64,000 nucleotides of DNA from NCBI RefSeq assembly GCF_014529535.1, contig NW_023503372.1:4134988-4198987 (forward strand), given 5' to 3'. Position numbers and translations under genes: made by a program. Origin of the DNA: Bradysia coprophila (lineage: Eukaryota > Arthropoda > Insecta > Diptera > Sciaridae). The notes under the pieces are model-generated. The model was not told where the DNA came from, ran no database searches, and worked only from the letters and a program-made list of their open reading frames with translations. This document shows, piece by piece, positions 28,440-39,046 of this stretch; position 1 is the stretch's first letter; each line of letters opens with the position of its first letter.

Positions 28440-29345
28440 AGACTTTTCGAAATAATTTCACCAAATGAGAACCGATTTCAGTAAACGTTTTTTTCCTTGA
28501 AAGCTGTTGATCAGACGCATCGTTTAAGCCCCATATTAGGTCGGTGGCCAAAAGTCTTATGCTTGTTTTTAGCAAATTTTTTATTTCACGAAACTTGAAC
28601 CGATTTCACTAAACTTTTTTGTTGCTGAAAGCTATTGACAAGACGCGTAGTTTGATACCAATATGAGGTCATTGGAATAACGTCTCGGGGAGATATGACC
28701 AAAAATGGTTTGTTTGTATTCGACTTTCCAAGATATTCTCAATAAATCTCAAATGATTTCTGTAAACTTGTTTCCCTGTAGAAACGAACGCTACAATTCC
28801 ACAATTGCAAAAAATGACACGAAATAAAATGTTTAGAAGACGTTTGATTCATTCTGCTTTAAAGTAAGGTAAAATCACTTCGACGCAAGCGTTGTCGAAA
28901 TTACATTTTTTCAAATAAAAACTGAAGATCGGTGTCATTCGAAAGCTACAGCATATGACTTCACGAGAAAAATAACTTTGAGTCAAGGTTAGTTGGGGGA
29001 GTAAAGTAGGTGAAATCAGCTTCCCAGTCATCCTGGGTGTCATCCTAAGTGTCATCCTCGAATTTTAACTCGTCGAGGCTATCTCGAAAAAATTTGTAAC
29101 CATTTTTTTAAACGGTTTTGAGCCAAAGCAACCTATTCTGTGGGGCAACAACCAATTTCGAAAAAAAAAATTCTGGCTATTAATGACCACAGAAAATTAT
29201 CATTTTTATAGACCCACAAATTTTGGGCTTTGGACCTCATATTGGGCTTAAATTGCGCGTCTTGAGTCAAGACTCTTGACCATAGCTTTCAGGTAAAAAA
29301 AATACCGAAATCAGTTTTTATTTGGTGAAAATATTTCGAAAACTC
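28440..29345. repeat. Complex repeat with two direct units and one inverted unit
   Basis: A unit of about 85 bp (ACCGATTTCAGTAAAC ... GAAAGCTGTTGATCAGACGC ... ATATTAGGTC) starts near 28460. It recurs in direct orientation near 28598 (ACCGATTTCACTAAAC ... GCTATTGACAAGACGC ... ATATGAGGTC). It appears inverted near 29220-29320 (GACCTCATATTGGGC ... TCTTGACCATAGCTTTCA ... GAAATCAGTT). A short GTCATCC tandem lies at 29027-29057. No transposase-like frame is visible. Confidence 0.5.
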
Positions 29346-29930
29346 ACAAACGTGTAACGCAACTAACCGCCGACTTTTTTAATCGCAGAAGTCACACTTC
29401 GCAGGCTAAAAATTTCATTTTTTGTTGGCATGAAAGCACTGGGTCTCCTGAGCATTAGAAAATTTATTTTGTTACTGCAAAACATAGCCAACACAGCTCA
29501 CTTTATGCCTCAGAAATGGCGAAATTTGTAACACAACTAACCCTATACGTCTTTACACGGGTAATATAGTAACACGCTCACGCCGTAACTGAATAAAATT
29601 TATTTTTGTGCAAGATTTTCATTTCGGTGACGTTACTTTTATCGGTCAATACGCCCAGAATTTATACATAATTAACCGATTCACGATACAAAGGTATTCA
29701 AATGATACGACCAATCAGGTTGTTGCCAAATTGCATCGGCTAGCATGTAAAGTTATGTCTTGAGCTGATAATTTTAGAGACATCCGCATAAAGTGTCGTT
29801 TTATTATAGTCGAATTAAGTTAGTCCAGACATCTTGTCATTTTTTTGAACACAACAAATATGTAAGTAAGCATAACACACATAATTACCGAATTCGGTAC
29901 TTCACTTATTTTAAATATTTTCATCAGGTT

Positions 29931-30032
29931 ACAAGAGCATCTTCTACTTCAATTGTTGTATAATATAAGTTTACTACCACATTACCCAAAGTTAATTGCT
30001 TATTGTTTGCCGTCTTTGTAGTTAACAGATGA
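29931..30032 (+). repeat. Dispersed TATCGATA-type element
   Basis: GCATCTTCTACTTCAATTG ... TACCCAAAGTTAATTGC ... GTAGTTAACAGATG. It shares about 140 bp of extended homology (from TAATTACCGAATTCGGTACT at 29882) with the copy at 35015. These two form a subfamily. Confidence 0.5.
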
Positions 30033-31212
30033 AACATCAGCAGTTTCAGGTATTTCGCTCTTACGCGAGGTATTACGGTTCGGTCTTACGGTTCGGTCTT
30101 AAGCCTAGATCAATTTATGTTTACTATTGGACGTAAGTCATGTGTACAGAAACCGAATTGGTAGTGTCGGTAGTGTAATGTGACGGTATTATAGCCAAAT
30201 TGAAAAATAAATTTTCGTAGGCGTGTCTTAGAAGCTCAAAATTTGAAGTCCAGGTTTCAGGTAAATTCAGGTCAGGTCAAAATTGATCAGTTTCAGATCA
30301 AAACAGGTATTTTCAGTTTGGGTTGAGGTCCGAGCACTAAATCGGTAGGTTGTTTCTTCGAGGTTCTTTTATCTACCGTTCCGCAAAGTGTTTGATAAGA
30401 AATTATTTACTCTAAATCGATCTACGTCATACAAAATGACAAACTGGAACGATTCTTTTGTCATTTCTATTGTTTGAAGATGGAGCAATGAAGCACATTA
30501 TAAGATAAATTTCACAGTAAAAGTCAATACAAGGTATGTACTACAGACAGACTCATCGCCTTTTCGTTAATGTTGTTGTCGGTACGGGTGACTGGTAATT
30601 TCTGATTAATATCGGTACCAGGTACTTTTTAAGATCGGATTAGTCATAGCCAGTAAATAAATTCAAATCGCAGCCGATCTCTGCTTCCACGTAAACCCCT
30701 ACCTGAATCTGATAGATCTAATAGCTGGTCGGCAAACACAAATGCCTTAATGAACAAACAAAACACAAGCTTCACAGTGATACGTACATAGCACACACAG
30801 GCATCATTCTAGCAAGTGCACTGTGTGTAGCAGACTTATGAATTGTTTACTACAAAGTTCCACTAAGTTTGCCACATACATTCACATATTCATTATTCAA
30901 AAATAACGACTTAGTAAAACAACTAAAACGTCTAATAGAATGTTTGTTATGGGATTAATAATCATAAAGATTCGATTGACTATAAACATTCAGTGTAATT
31001 CGATCTGTCGTATCGAGTACAACAAAATCGATTAAGAGGAAACTTTTTGGCAAAAAAGTTGACATTCATTTCGGATGACTTTTAACAAGTTGCTAGTTAT
31101 TATACTGTGGTATTGAGTGCACTTACTTATTGTCTCTTTAATGTTAAACTATAGCTATAGCTGTTTTCTTAATTAAAGAAAACTAAAAAAAATTCCACAA
31201 AAATATCTCACC

Positions 31213-34125
31213 ATGCACAAGGTTTGTAAAATTTCTTATCAATTGTAATGAAACAACTTAATCATCCATCATAAACCTTATTGTAATAAATACCACCACT
31301 ACCATACACTTCTAACTCTACAGACGAGGTTGTTTTGTGAGGTGTCTTCATTTGCCGGTATCACACGAAAAAGACATACAAACTTATTTTTCGTGTCGCG
31401 CTATTAAAGTTGAAAGAAGTTTAGATCATTCTCATATGAGGGTAGTCATAATGTATAATCTTGGCATCTACTCATCTAAATTGGTGGCAAAATGACGTTA
31501 TTGAAGCAAAATGAAGAATGAAATTTAAAAAAATCGTTGACGGTCTTGGCGTGACTGAAAAGTAAAATTTTCGAATTTTCATCTTGTTAGGAACCACGCT
31601 CAACTTACCAAGATAATTTTTATTTTTCAATTCCATTCTTCATTTGGCTCCAATACCTTCATTTTGACACTAATTTGGATTTTCTGCAATGAGTTGTTGC
31701 GGGGATATCGGGGATATACACTGGCGTTACTCTCGTTCTAGCCCTTCTAGCGAGAGATTCTTTTGAAAAACAGCCTACCGAAAGGTACCTAGAAAGGATT
31801 TCGACCCTAGAAGCCAAAACCACTTTCAAAAAAATTCTTCGAAGCTTGTGTGGCTGGTGAAAGGTGATCAAAAACCGAAAACTTGAACTTTTCTTACTAA
31901 AATTTCTCCAGTTACACGAGCCGTACAGGGTCGTTTGGGATGTCATTAGAAAGGTTATTGCATATACTTTCGGGCCAAATAGGGTCTTATTAGGTTTAAA
32001 ATTCATTTTCACTAAAATATGTGCAGTTGAAGTTTTCAACAGAAGACTTACACTGTTCTTACAGAAATTTCGCGAGGTACACAAAACGTACATGGTCGTG
32101 TGGTTATGTGGTTTGGATGCATATGCGATGAAATATGGTCACTTAAACAGTTCAACTTCTAGTCAAGTTGATCTAAATATTTTCCACGGATTGAATCTAT
32201 TCCTTCATTGGTTTTGACATAAATTTTACTATATAAGACTGACGTTAGCCAAAACTCATTAATAATTTTTGTCCTCGTTGTTGTCAATGGCAGATGATGA
32301 GCCAAAATGATGTTCTGATGTCTACACATTCCATTGACTGAAGTGACACACTGTCAGGTTTCAGTACCCTATTTAGAGTACCACTCATGCTTGAAGAGCG
32401 TTGCTACAATTAATTATTTTGTTGGCCGATTGCGTCATCGCTGTTGTTTTTGAAAACAGAGTACCGCCAAAGAAAAAAAAACAGAGTACCGCTCTCGGGT
32501 TCACTGTAAACCAAATCATCCCACAAATGTTTTCATCAATGGTCCTGATGTAAATAATGGAACTTTTCTCTTTTAATATTCTCATTACAGACACTGTCCT
32601 ATATTCCTCGAATAAATCGCTCACTAATTCCTACGAAATTCATCGGCCGTTCAGTATCAACGGGTGGATTTAACGTAAAATTAAGCGATGGTACAGAACT
32701 ATTCGAAACTTGATTTGATTTTAATAAGTCACTAAACCCAAATTTCTTAAAAGATCAACGAGAAATGCAAGAATCGGCTAGAAAATTCACTAAAGAGGAA
32801 ATAATTCCGATGGCAGCGTACTTCGATAAAACTGGTGAACATCCACATAACATTGTGAAAAAAGCCCATGCCCTCGGTTTGATGAATCGCCACATTCCAC
32901 AAGACTATGGTAAGTAAACTGCCATGAATGAACCCAAAGCATTTACTATAAATCGCGAACCAAAACCTAAAATATGTTTCTAAAATTCGACGGTTACTTG
33001 TCGTATGTTAGGTGGTCTCGGACTTAGCGTTTTTGAATCATGTTTAATTACGGAGGAGTTAGCTTTCGGTTGCACTGGCATTTTGTTAGCGATTGAAGGT
33101 ACGGCTTTAGCTCAAACACCGCTGATTTTAGCCGGAAATGCCGAACAGAAAAAGAAATACCTAGGAAGACTTATCGAAGAGCCAATCCATACTGTGAGTC
33201 ATTCTAGTTGTGGTTTCTGAATAAAAGTTTGTACAAAAATCTTTCGCTTAGGCATATGCTGTGACTGAACCTGGAGCCGGATCAGACGTGAATGGCATAA
33301 AAACGAAAGCCGAAAAGAAGGGAGACGAGTGGGTAATTAACGGTCAAAAAATGTGGATTACTAACGGAGGCATCGCTAATTGGTACTTTGTACTGGCCAG
33401 AACGAATTCCGATCCAAAAGCTCCGGCTAACAAAGCGTTCACTGGCTTCATTGTCGAAGCTAACACATCTGGTGTAACTCCTGGCCGAAAGGAACTGAAC
33501 ATGGGACAACGTTGCTCTGACACGCGTGGAATCACATTCGAAGACGTTCGAGTGCCGAAAGAAAATGTTGTGATGGGCGAAGGAGCTGGCTTCAAAATTG
33601 CAATGATGACTTTTGATAAGACTCGTTCTTCCGTGGCTGCCGCTTCCGTTGGACTTGCAAAGAGAGCCTTTTATGAAGCCACAAATTATTCACTGCAAAG
33701 GACAACATTTGGTGTGCCAATCGCTAATCATCAGGCTGTTTCAGCGTTACTAGCTGACATGGCAATTGGTGTTGAAACGGGGCGCTTGTCTTGGATGAGA
33801 GCTGCATGGGAAGTGGATAATAACGCTCAAAATAGGGGTTATCACGCTGCAATAGCCAAGTGTTATGCATCGGATATGTGCAATCGTGTCGCTTCCGATG
33901 CTGTACAAGTGTTTGGTGGCGCAGGTTTTAACTCGGAGTATCCTGTAAGTTGTTACATTCACTTGCGATGTTGTTCCTAGCTTGTTCACTTAAAGATAAC
34001 ATTGTTTCTAGGTGGAGAAATTGATGCGTGACGCTAAGATACTTCAAATATATGAAGGCACATCCCAAATCCAAAGGCTCATAATTGCGAAGTCTTTGAT
34101 TGCCGATGCAATGGAGAGAGCATAG
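31213..34125 (+). CDS. Mcad: Medium-chain acyl-CoA dehydrogenase, copy 1 (417 aa, 6 exons)
   Basis: Exons 31213-31221, 32591-32690, 32754-32909, 33012-33193, 33252-33944 and 34012-34125 join in frame to 417 residues. A Ser/Arg-rich mitochondrial leader is followed by the full MCAD fold. Visible are [10 protein letters not shown] (flavin/substrate signature), [21 protein letters not shown] and the catalytic glutamate (Glu395) in [12 protein letters not shown]. Known reaction: FAD-dependent alpha,beta-dehydrogenation of C4-C12 acyl-CoAs in mitochondrial beta-oxidation, with electrons passed to ETF. The 9-nt first exon (Met-His-Lys) was assigned by analogy to copy 2. Its donor GTTTGT and the exon-2 donor GTACAG are weak. 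Compared with copy 2 and family consensus, several positions are unusual: [12 protein letters not shown] for [12 protein letters not shown], and ILQIYEGTS for IYQIYEGTS. It lacks the intron that copy 2 has at 38047-38114. AATAAA lies 48 nt after the stop. Confidence 0.93.
31478..31676. repeat. Foldback element inside MCAD copy 1 intron 1 (~199 bp)
   Basis: The left arm begins AAATTGGTGGCAAAATGACG and contains GCAAAATGAAGAATGAAATT. The right arm ends ATTTTGACACTAATTT and contains AATTCCATTCTTCATTTGGC. The arms are imperfect inverses over about 48 bp. A related fragment (GAACCCAAACGAAGAATGAA) lies at 35166-35185. Confidence 0.55.
31864..32217. repeat. Degenerate internal duplication in MCAD copy 1 intron 1
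   Basis: Two diverged units are visible: 31882-31970 (CTTTTCTTACTAAAATTTCT ... TACAGGGTCGTTTGGGATG) and 32045-32135 (CTGTTCTTACAGAAATTTCG ... TACATGGTCGTGTGG). Opposite-strand frames of 144 and 117 codons overlap here. They look like composition effects of the repeat rather than genes. Confidence 0.35.
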
Positions 34126-34278
34126 CAGTGAAGATCGACTTTTTATCATCTGTTGTACAAGAACTGTGTTTAAATAAAAATAAATTTGTGGTTGACTGCA
34201 AGCTCCACAGCAAACATTGTCTAATTTTTCCTACAATTTATAATACAAATTGAAGTACGGTGGTGGATTGTGTTAGGA

Positions 34279-34488
34279 CATAGCACTGTTTCTAGCATTA
34301 ACATAGACAATATTTGGAGGCAGATGATATAAAAGTAGGCTTTGCATTTCTTTTGTACAGACTGGAGACCTGCTTTGTTCGTATTAGGTAAAACACGCAA
34401 CACGTGCAGGCTTAGCTTACACGCATACAAAAGTTGGAGGCTTTTTGACATCTGACTTACTGGAGTTAATGCGAGGACCAGTGCTATG
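34279..34488. repeat. Foldback MITE-like element (210 bp)
   Basis: The left end CATAGCACTGTTTCTAGCAT and the right end ATGCGAGGACCAGTGCTATG are imperfect inverses. TATTTGGAGGC near the left end relates it to 21740-22332. It lies 150 bp downstream of MCAD copy 1. Confidence 0.65.
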
Positions 34489-35014
34489 GTTGCGGGGATC
34501 TCGATTTATTTCAATAATTCTATTCCATCTAGGAACTTTAAAGGAATATTCGCCTGAATAGAACTTTATTCGTTCTTCTTAAAAATACAGTCTCCTCTAA
34601 CAGCCCAAAAAGCACGCAACTTCAACTTGTCTCAGTAGTTTTATTATTTAAAAAAGTTAATGTAAACTGAAATCTTGAGTTTGTTGAAAACATTGAGGCT
34701 CTTTACGTTTCGCGCATAAACACAATACAGTAGAAGTGATGTAAGCACTTGTTATACATGAGTCTGGTATTTCGTTTCAATTATGGTAATTAAATTGTGA
34801 CAACAGTGAGATAACATTGCAGCCATAAACTTTGTGATAAAAGAGGGCTTGTAAATTTTGGGTCTTAGTTGTTCTGAAGATGTAGAAAGCCCAGGAGGAA
34901 TTTTTGAAATAGAATTTTTTCTGGCACGATAAATATGAAGGACGGCAAAACAGCGCACCAAGTAATGATTACCGAATCTGGTACTTCCATTGTTCTAAAT
35001 AATTTCAACAGATT

Positions 35015-35115
35015 GATAGAAAATCTTCTACTTCAATTGTTTTATCATGTAGTCATGATATAGGCATCAAAAGACATTCCCCAAAGTTAATCGCTTATTT
35101 TTTGTCGTCTTTAAC
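35015..35115 (+). repeat. Dispersed TATCGATA-type element
   Basis: GATAGAAAATCTTCTACTTC ... CCCAAAGTTAATCGCTTA ... TTGTCGTCTTTAAC. Its upstream flank TGATTACCGAATCTGGTACT is homologous to the flank of the copy at 29931. The terminal CGATAACAGATG is lost. Confidence 0.45.
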
Positions 35116-35568
35116 GCTTCAAGCTAGATAAGCTTTGCATAAAAATTTTCATTTTTTTAAAATTGGAACCCAAACGAAGAATGAAATTAAAAAATAAAAT
35201 TGAAAATCAATATGAATTACTTACCCTTAGAATGAAAGGGGAGGCTCGTCTGTATGTTTGAAAGAAAATAGAAACACACAGTTCTTGTAAAATACCTTGC
35301 TTTTACATGCAGCTCGACCAACACCTACCGATACCTTACTGGAACTCCTGGATTGTTTCACCATCCAGATGACGAACCATTTTCATTAAACTGTGGTTTA
35401 GGAGAATCATGGAGCGGTATGAGATTTTTATTCTTACAAACTTTGCAGTGTATAGAGAATGGACCTACCCCCCGATTCAACTCAATATTGTCATTTAAAA
35501 TTTTAAAAAATTCTAAAGATTCACCAAATAATATCGAGCAGCACTTAAAATAATTGATAACTCACACC

Positions 35569-35664
35569 ACGGCAGAGTAAAAACAACCTAGCAGGAGCGG
35601 TTCATTTTTGAAACGTCAAATAAGGGACCAAGCGCTCCTGCCTGGTTTACTTTACTCTGCCGTG
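35569..35664. mobile_element. hAT-like MITE with 8-bp target duplication
   Basis: The terminal inverted repeats (ACGGCAGAGTAAA at the left, TTTACTCTGCCGT at the right) extend inward as CCTAGCAGGAGCG/CGCTCCTGCCTGG. The element is flanked on both sides by CTCACACC (35561-35568 and 35665-35672). An 8-bp duplication is what hAT-family insertions make, so the assignment is by TSD length. The element is 96 bp and non-coding. Confidence 0.75.
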
Positions 35665-36080
35665 CTCACACCGTAAGTTCGCTGTAAATTCAAAATGAAA
35701 CGGACAACAACCAAATGGTTGGTCATTGGTTCATATATCGATTCATCGAAAATTCAAATTCTGAAGCGCACTTATGGTGTGAACTCACAAACAACATAAA
35801 CACTCAGGGTCTATCTGGCTTTCAAAAGAAGCAGTTGGATAATTGAATAAAAGAAGGCGCTATATAGATATTAAAAAGGTGAATTTAGTTGAAGGTGTAG
35901 TTGTGATTCTCCACTGGAGATTCTCCAGGTGAGCACTGAGAACCACAATCGTATTGAGTAAAGATACGGTCATTCAAACAATGCCGCCCCTTTTAACTGA
36001 ATGAATACGATGAACAATTCAATTTTTACTGTATATAAACCGATCAAAACCGATTGCGACTGTTGACGTTGTTGACTGAA

Positions 36081-36120
36081 TATAAAAGGAAATTGATTCA
36101 GTCCAACATTGTCAGTCGAT
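36081..36120 (+). promoter_or_regulatory. Predicted TATA plus Inr core promoter of MCAD copy 2
   Basis: TATAAAAG at 36081-36088 is followed by an insect-type initiator TCAGT at 36112-36116, with +1 A at 36114. That is 33 bp from the first T of the TATA box, the usual insect spacing. It sits 145 bp upstream of the copy 2 ATG. No comparable TATA/Inr pair was found upstream of copy 1. Confidence 0.55.
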
Positions 36121-36258
36121 TCATAATAATCTTATAGTTTTTAGTTAAGTCGATCTTTTAGTCAATTTTATACCTTTTCGTTTCGTTAAACTTTTTTTTT
36201 TCGCTAAAAATAGAAACTCACCAAAAATCCAATTTTTTCGTTAATTTGAGACTCCAAA

Positions 36259-38867
36259 ATGTACAAGGTAAATGATTCCGCAATTAATTGAAAGTGTCGG
36301 TTTATTTGCCTTTCCGAGTCTAAATAGATTTGTGTCATTGTTACTCAATATTCACAAGTTGTGTTAGGTGGTTCATAACATTGTTTTGTTTTTGAATAGA
36401 GTGTAAAGTCCACCAAATCGCAGCCATCGCTTCAAGTGATAACCTGCTATTGAGAGAGAATACATACATTATCCCAGAGATTTTAAATTATTGTTTAAGG
36501 TCGAATTCAGCAGAACTGTGATGATTTTTGCAATTCATTGCAATTCATGAATGACTTCGGTTGTCTTATTTATTGTCAGGCACAACATTAAGTGGCAAAA
36601 CAACGAAGTCACTAAAGTATTAGCTCCGGTTTCGACAGAAATAGGGGTGCCCATTTTTACGAATTTTTTTCAGCCAGTTTCTAGACCACAGTAAATTCGA
36701 ACCCGAGTGTAGTTCAATCAAATTTTCAATGTGGAATGCCAGTGCGAACTTGTATCATACAACAAATGCAGTTGCTATTGAAAAATTGGCCGAAAACTTG
36801 ATATAGGGTAAAGCTACCACACACGAGCACCTACTGCAATACAGGTCATATATTGTCTTTTCTTTTGTTCGTTCGAACAAACAACGGAAGAGACAGTAGA
36901 GGGCTTGTATTACAGTACGTGTCCGTGTTCGGCAGTTTTACCCTATGTGCCTGTGCTAGTCCCAGATCTTAATCAATACAGCGAGAATTCAAAAACATTA
37001 CTTCGCTATCGTCTCGTTGAGTCATCAAGAGTAAAGTGCATGGATTTCCTTGTTGTCTGCGTAGGTACGTTTCAAGTAGTTTGCGTGGTAGCAATCAGTT
37101 TCAATTGATTGATTGATGATCGGATTGAAATGCAAACAAAGACTGATAAAGCTCTCTAATTACAGCAATTATTCGGAAATTTTTCACTTTAAAATTGAAT
37201 TGAGTGTGTTGACCTATAATCGTTTACTTTTCAGGCACTTAAATCTTTGGCGCCGATAAGTCGCAGGGCATTTTCAACGACAAGTGTCCGGGCGTCAGGT
37301 GGCTTTAGTGTCAGCTTAACAGATGGTATGTAAGCCGACCTAATGTCTGTTATCAGCGGAACATATAAGCCGGTGTCTTAGATGTTCTGTTACCTAAAAA
37401 CAATGTTCAGCACATGACTTCTTGAAGGTTTAATTTCTTCAAATTCAAATTCTTCTTTTCAAAGAACAACGAGAAATGCAAGAATTGGCAAGGAAATTCA
37501 CGAAGGAGGAAATCATTCCGAATGCAGCGCATTTCGATAGGACCGGTGAATATCCAATTGAAATTGTGAAGAAAGCCCATGCCGTTGGTCTGATGAATGG
37601 CCACATTCCACAAGACTGTGGTAGGTTGAATTCTTGGAGTAGTTAGAGGGGCCAGTTTTCGGAAAATTTTAAATGTTTTTTCTCCAAAAGGTGGTCTTGG
37701 ACTTGGAGTATTTGAATCGTGTTTAGTTACTGAGGAATTGGCGTTTGGATGTACTGGAATTTTGTTAGCGATCGAAGGAACGGGCTTGGGTCAAACACCG
37801 GTGATTATGGCTGGCAATGAGGAACAGAAAAAGAAATATTTGGGAAGACTTATTGAGGAGCCAATTGTAGCTGTAAGTTCCAATTCGATCGGTTCGGATG
37901 TAAGAATTCTAAATAAATGTTCACTTAGGCGTATGCTGTGACTGAACCTGGAGCAGGATCAGACGTAAATGGTGTGAAAACGAAAGCTGTAAAGAAGGGA
38001 GACGAGTGGGTGATTAACGGTCAAAAAATGTGGATCACTAACGGAGGTATGCTTGATAGCTTGTCTTGCCGGCATAAACTTCAACTCAAAATTAAAACCA
38101 CTTTCACAACACAGGCATCGCCAATTGGTACTTTGTACTGGCCAGAACGAATCCCGATCCAAAAGCTCCGGCTAACAAAGCGTTCACTGGCTTCATTGTC
38201 GAAGCTAACACACCAGGTGTAACTCCCGGCCGAAAGGAACTGAACATGGGACAACGTTGTTCTGACACGCGTGGAATCACATTCGAAGACGTTCGAGTGC
38301 CGAAAGAAAATGTTGTGATGGGCGAAGGAGCCGGTTTCAAAATTGCAATGATGACTTTCGATAAGACTCGTCCACCTGTGGCTGCCGGTGCCACTGGTCT
38401 TGCAAAGCGAGCACTTTATGAAGCCACCAATTATTCGTTGCAACGAACAACGTTTGGTGTGCCAATTGCTCAACATCAAGCCGTTTCAGCGCTGCTAGCT
38501 GACATGGCAATTGGTGTGGAAACGGGACGTTTGTCTTGGATGAGAGCCGCATGGGAAGTGGATAATGGCGCTCAGAATAGGAGTTATCACGCTTCAGTCG
38601 CTAAGTGCTATGCTGCCGATATGTGCAATCGTGTCGCTTCGGATGCTGTGCAAGTGTTTGGTGGCGCTGGTTTTAATTCGGAATATCCCGTAAGTGGAGA
38701 CATTGATTGTTTGTAGCCCGTCCTGACAATAATTCGACGATAATTGTTTTCAGGTCGAGAAGTTGATGCGAGACGCTAAGATCTACCAAATCTACGAGGG
38801 CACATCTCAAATTCAAAGACTTATCATTGCGAAGTCACTTATTACCGAAGCAATGCAACGAGCTTAA
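36259..38867 (+). CDS. Mcad: Medium-chain acyl-CoA dehydrogenase, copy 2 (414 aa, 7 exons)
   Basis: Exons 36259-36267, 37235-37325, 37465-37620, 37691-37872, 37929-38046, 38115-38689 and 38754-38867 join in frame to 414 residues. The leader ([20 protein letters not shown]) is rich in Arg/Ser, as expected for a mitochondrial presequence. Domain motifs match copy 1: [29 protein letters not shown] and the catalytic Glu392 in [12 protein letters not shown]. Where the copies differ, this one is usually closer to the MCAD consensus as I know it ([28 protein letters not shown]). That suggests it keeps the ancestral function. The 971-bp first intron contains a foldback element (36803-36946). Exons 5 and 6 are split by a 68-bp intron absent from copy 1. 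The gene ends tail-to-tail with SON, whose stop codon is 180 bp away. Confidence 0.95.
36803..36946. repeat. Foldback element in MCAD copy 2 intron 1 (144 bp)
   Basis: The ends ATAGGGTAAAGCTACC and GGCAGTTTTACCCTAT are inverses at 14 of 16 positions. CGAGCACCTACTGCAATAC continues inward from the left arm and GTATTACAGTACGTG mirrors it. The centre contains the palindrome TTGTTCGTTCGAACAA. A one-ended relative (ATAGGGTGAAACTACC) starts at 23649. Confidence 0.65.
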
Positions 38868-39046
38868 GTAAAATGTGGTCAATTGATTTGTGGATCTGAA
38901 CATTGATCTGGTATTCGATCTGATTGTTCAATCATTTCTGATCTGATTGTAAAAATGGGTATGAAGGGAGGTGGGTGATTCTAGGAAATCCATAAATTTT
39001 TATCGAAAAACAAATTTATTTCGTTTCACTTCGTTCTGATCTTATT

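Larger units (their letters stand above)
26660..31212. other. Intergenic region between Rnd-like GTPase and MCAD copy 1
   Basis: The first few hundred bases are 3' untranslated sequence of the GTPase (AATAAA at 27008). The rest is AT-rich and holds a complex repeat (28440-29345), a dispersed element (29931-30032) and an ACCTG-word fragment (30240-30330). I see no supported gene. Confidence 0.6.
34126..36258. other. Intergenic spacer between the two MCAD genes
   Basis: This 2.1-kb spacer contains the MCAD copy 1 3' UTR, the foldback at 34279-34488, a dispersed element at 35015-35115, the MITE at 35569-35664 and the copy 2 promoter at 36081-36120. I found no other coding sequence. The 66-codon frame at 35353 has no recognisable content. 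Confidence 0.65.

Noticed and set aside
28164-28484. 106-codon plus-strand frame with a hydrophobic stretch
   Set aside because: It runs into a repeat unit at its 3' end; the hydrophobic part is an AT-rich TTTTATT run. No gene support.
31659-32093. 144-codon minus-strand open frame inside MCAD copy 1 intron 1
   Set aside because: It overlaps an equally open plus-strand frame, has no family resemblance, and coincides with a degenerate internal duplication; openness is explained by repeat composition.
35353-35553. Possible retroelement or gene remnant between the MCAD genes
   Set aside because: A few lines of text look protein-like in two frames, but no conserved motif could be named.
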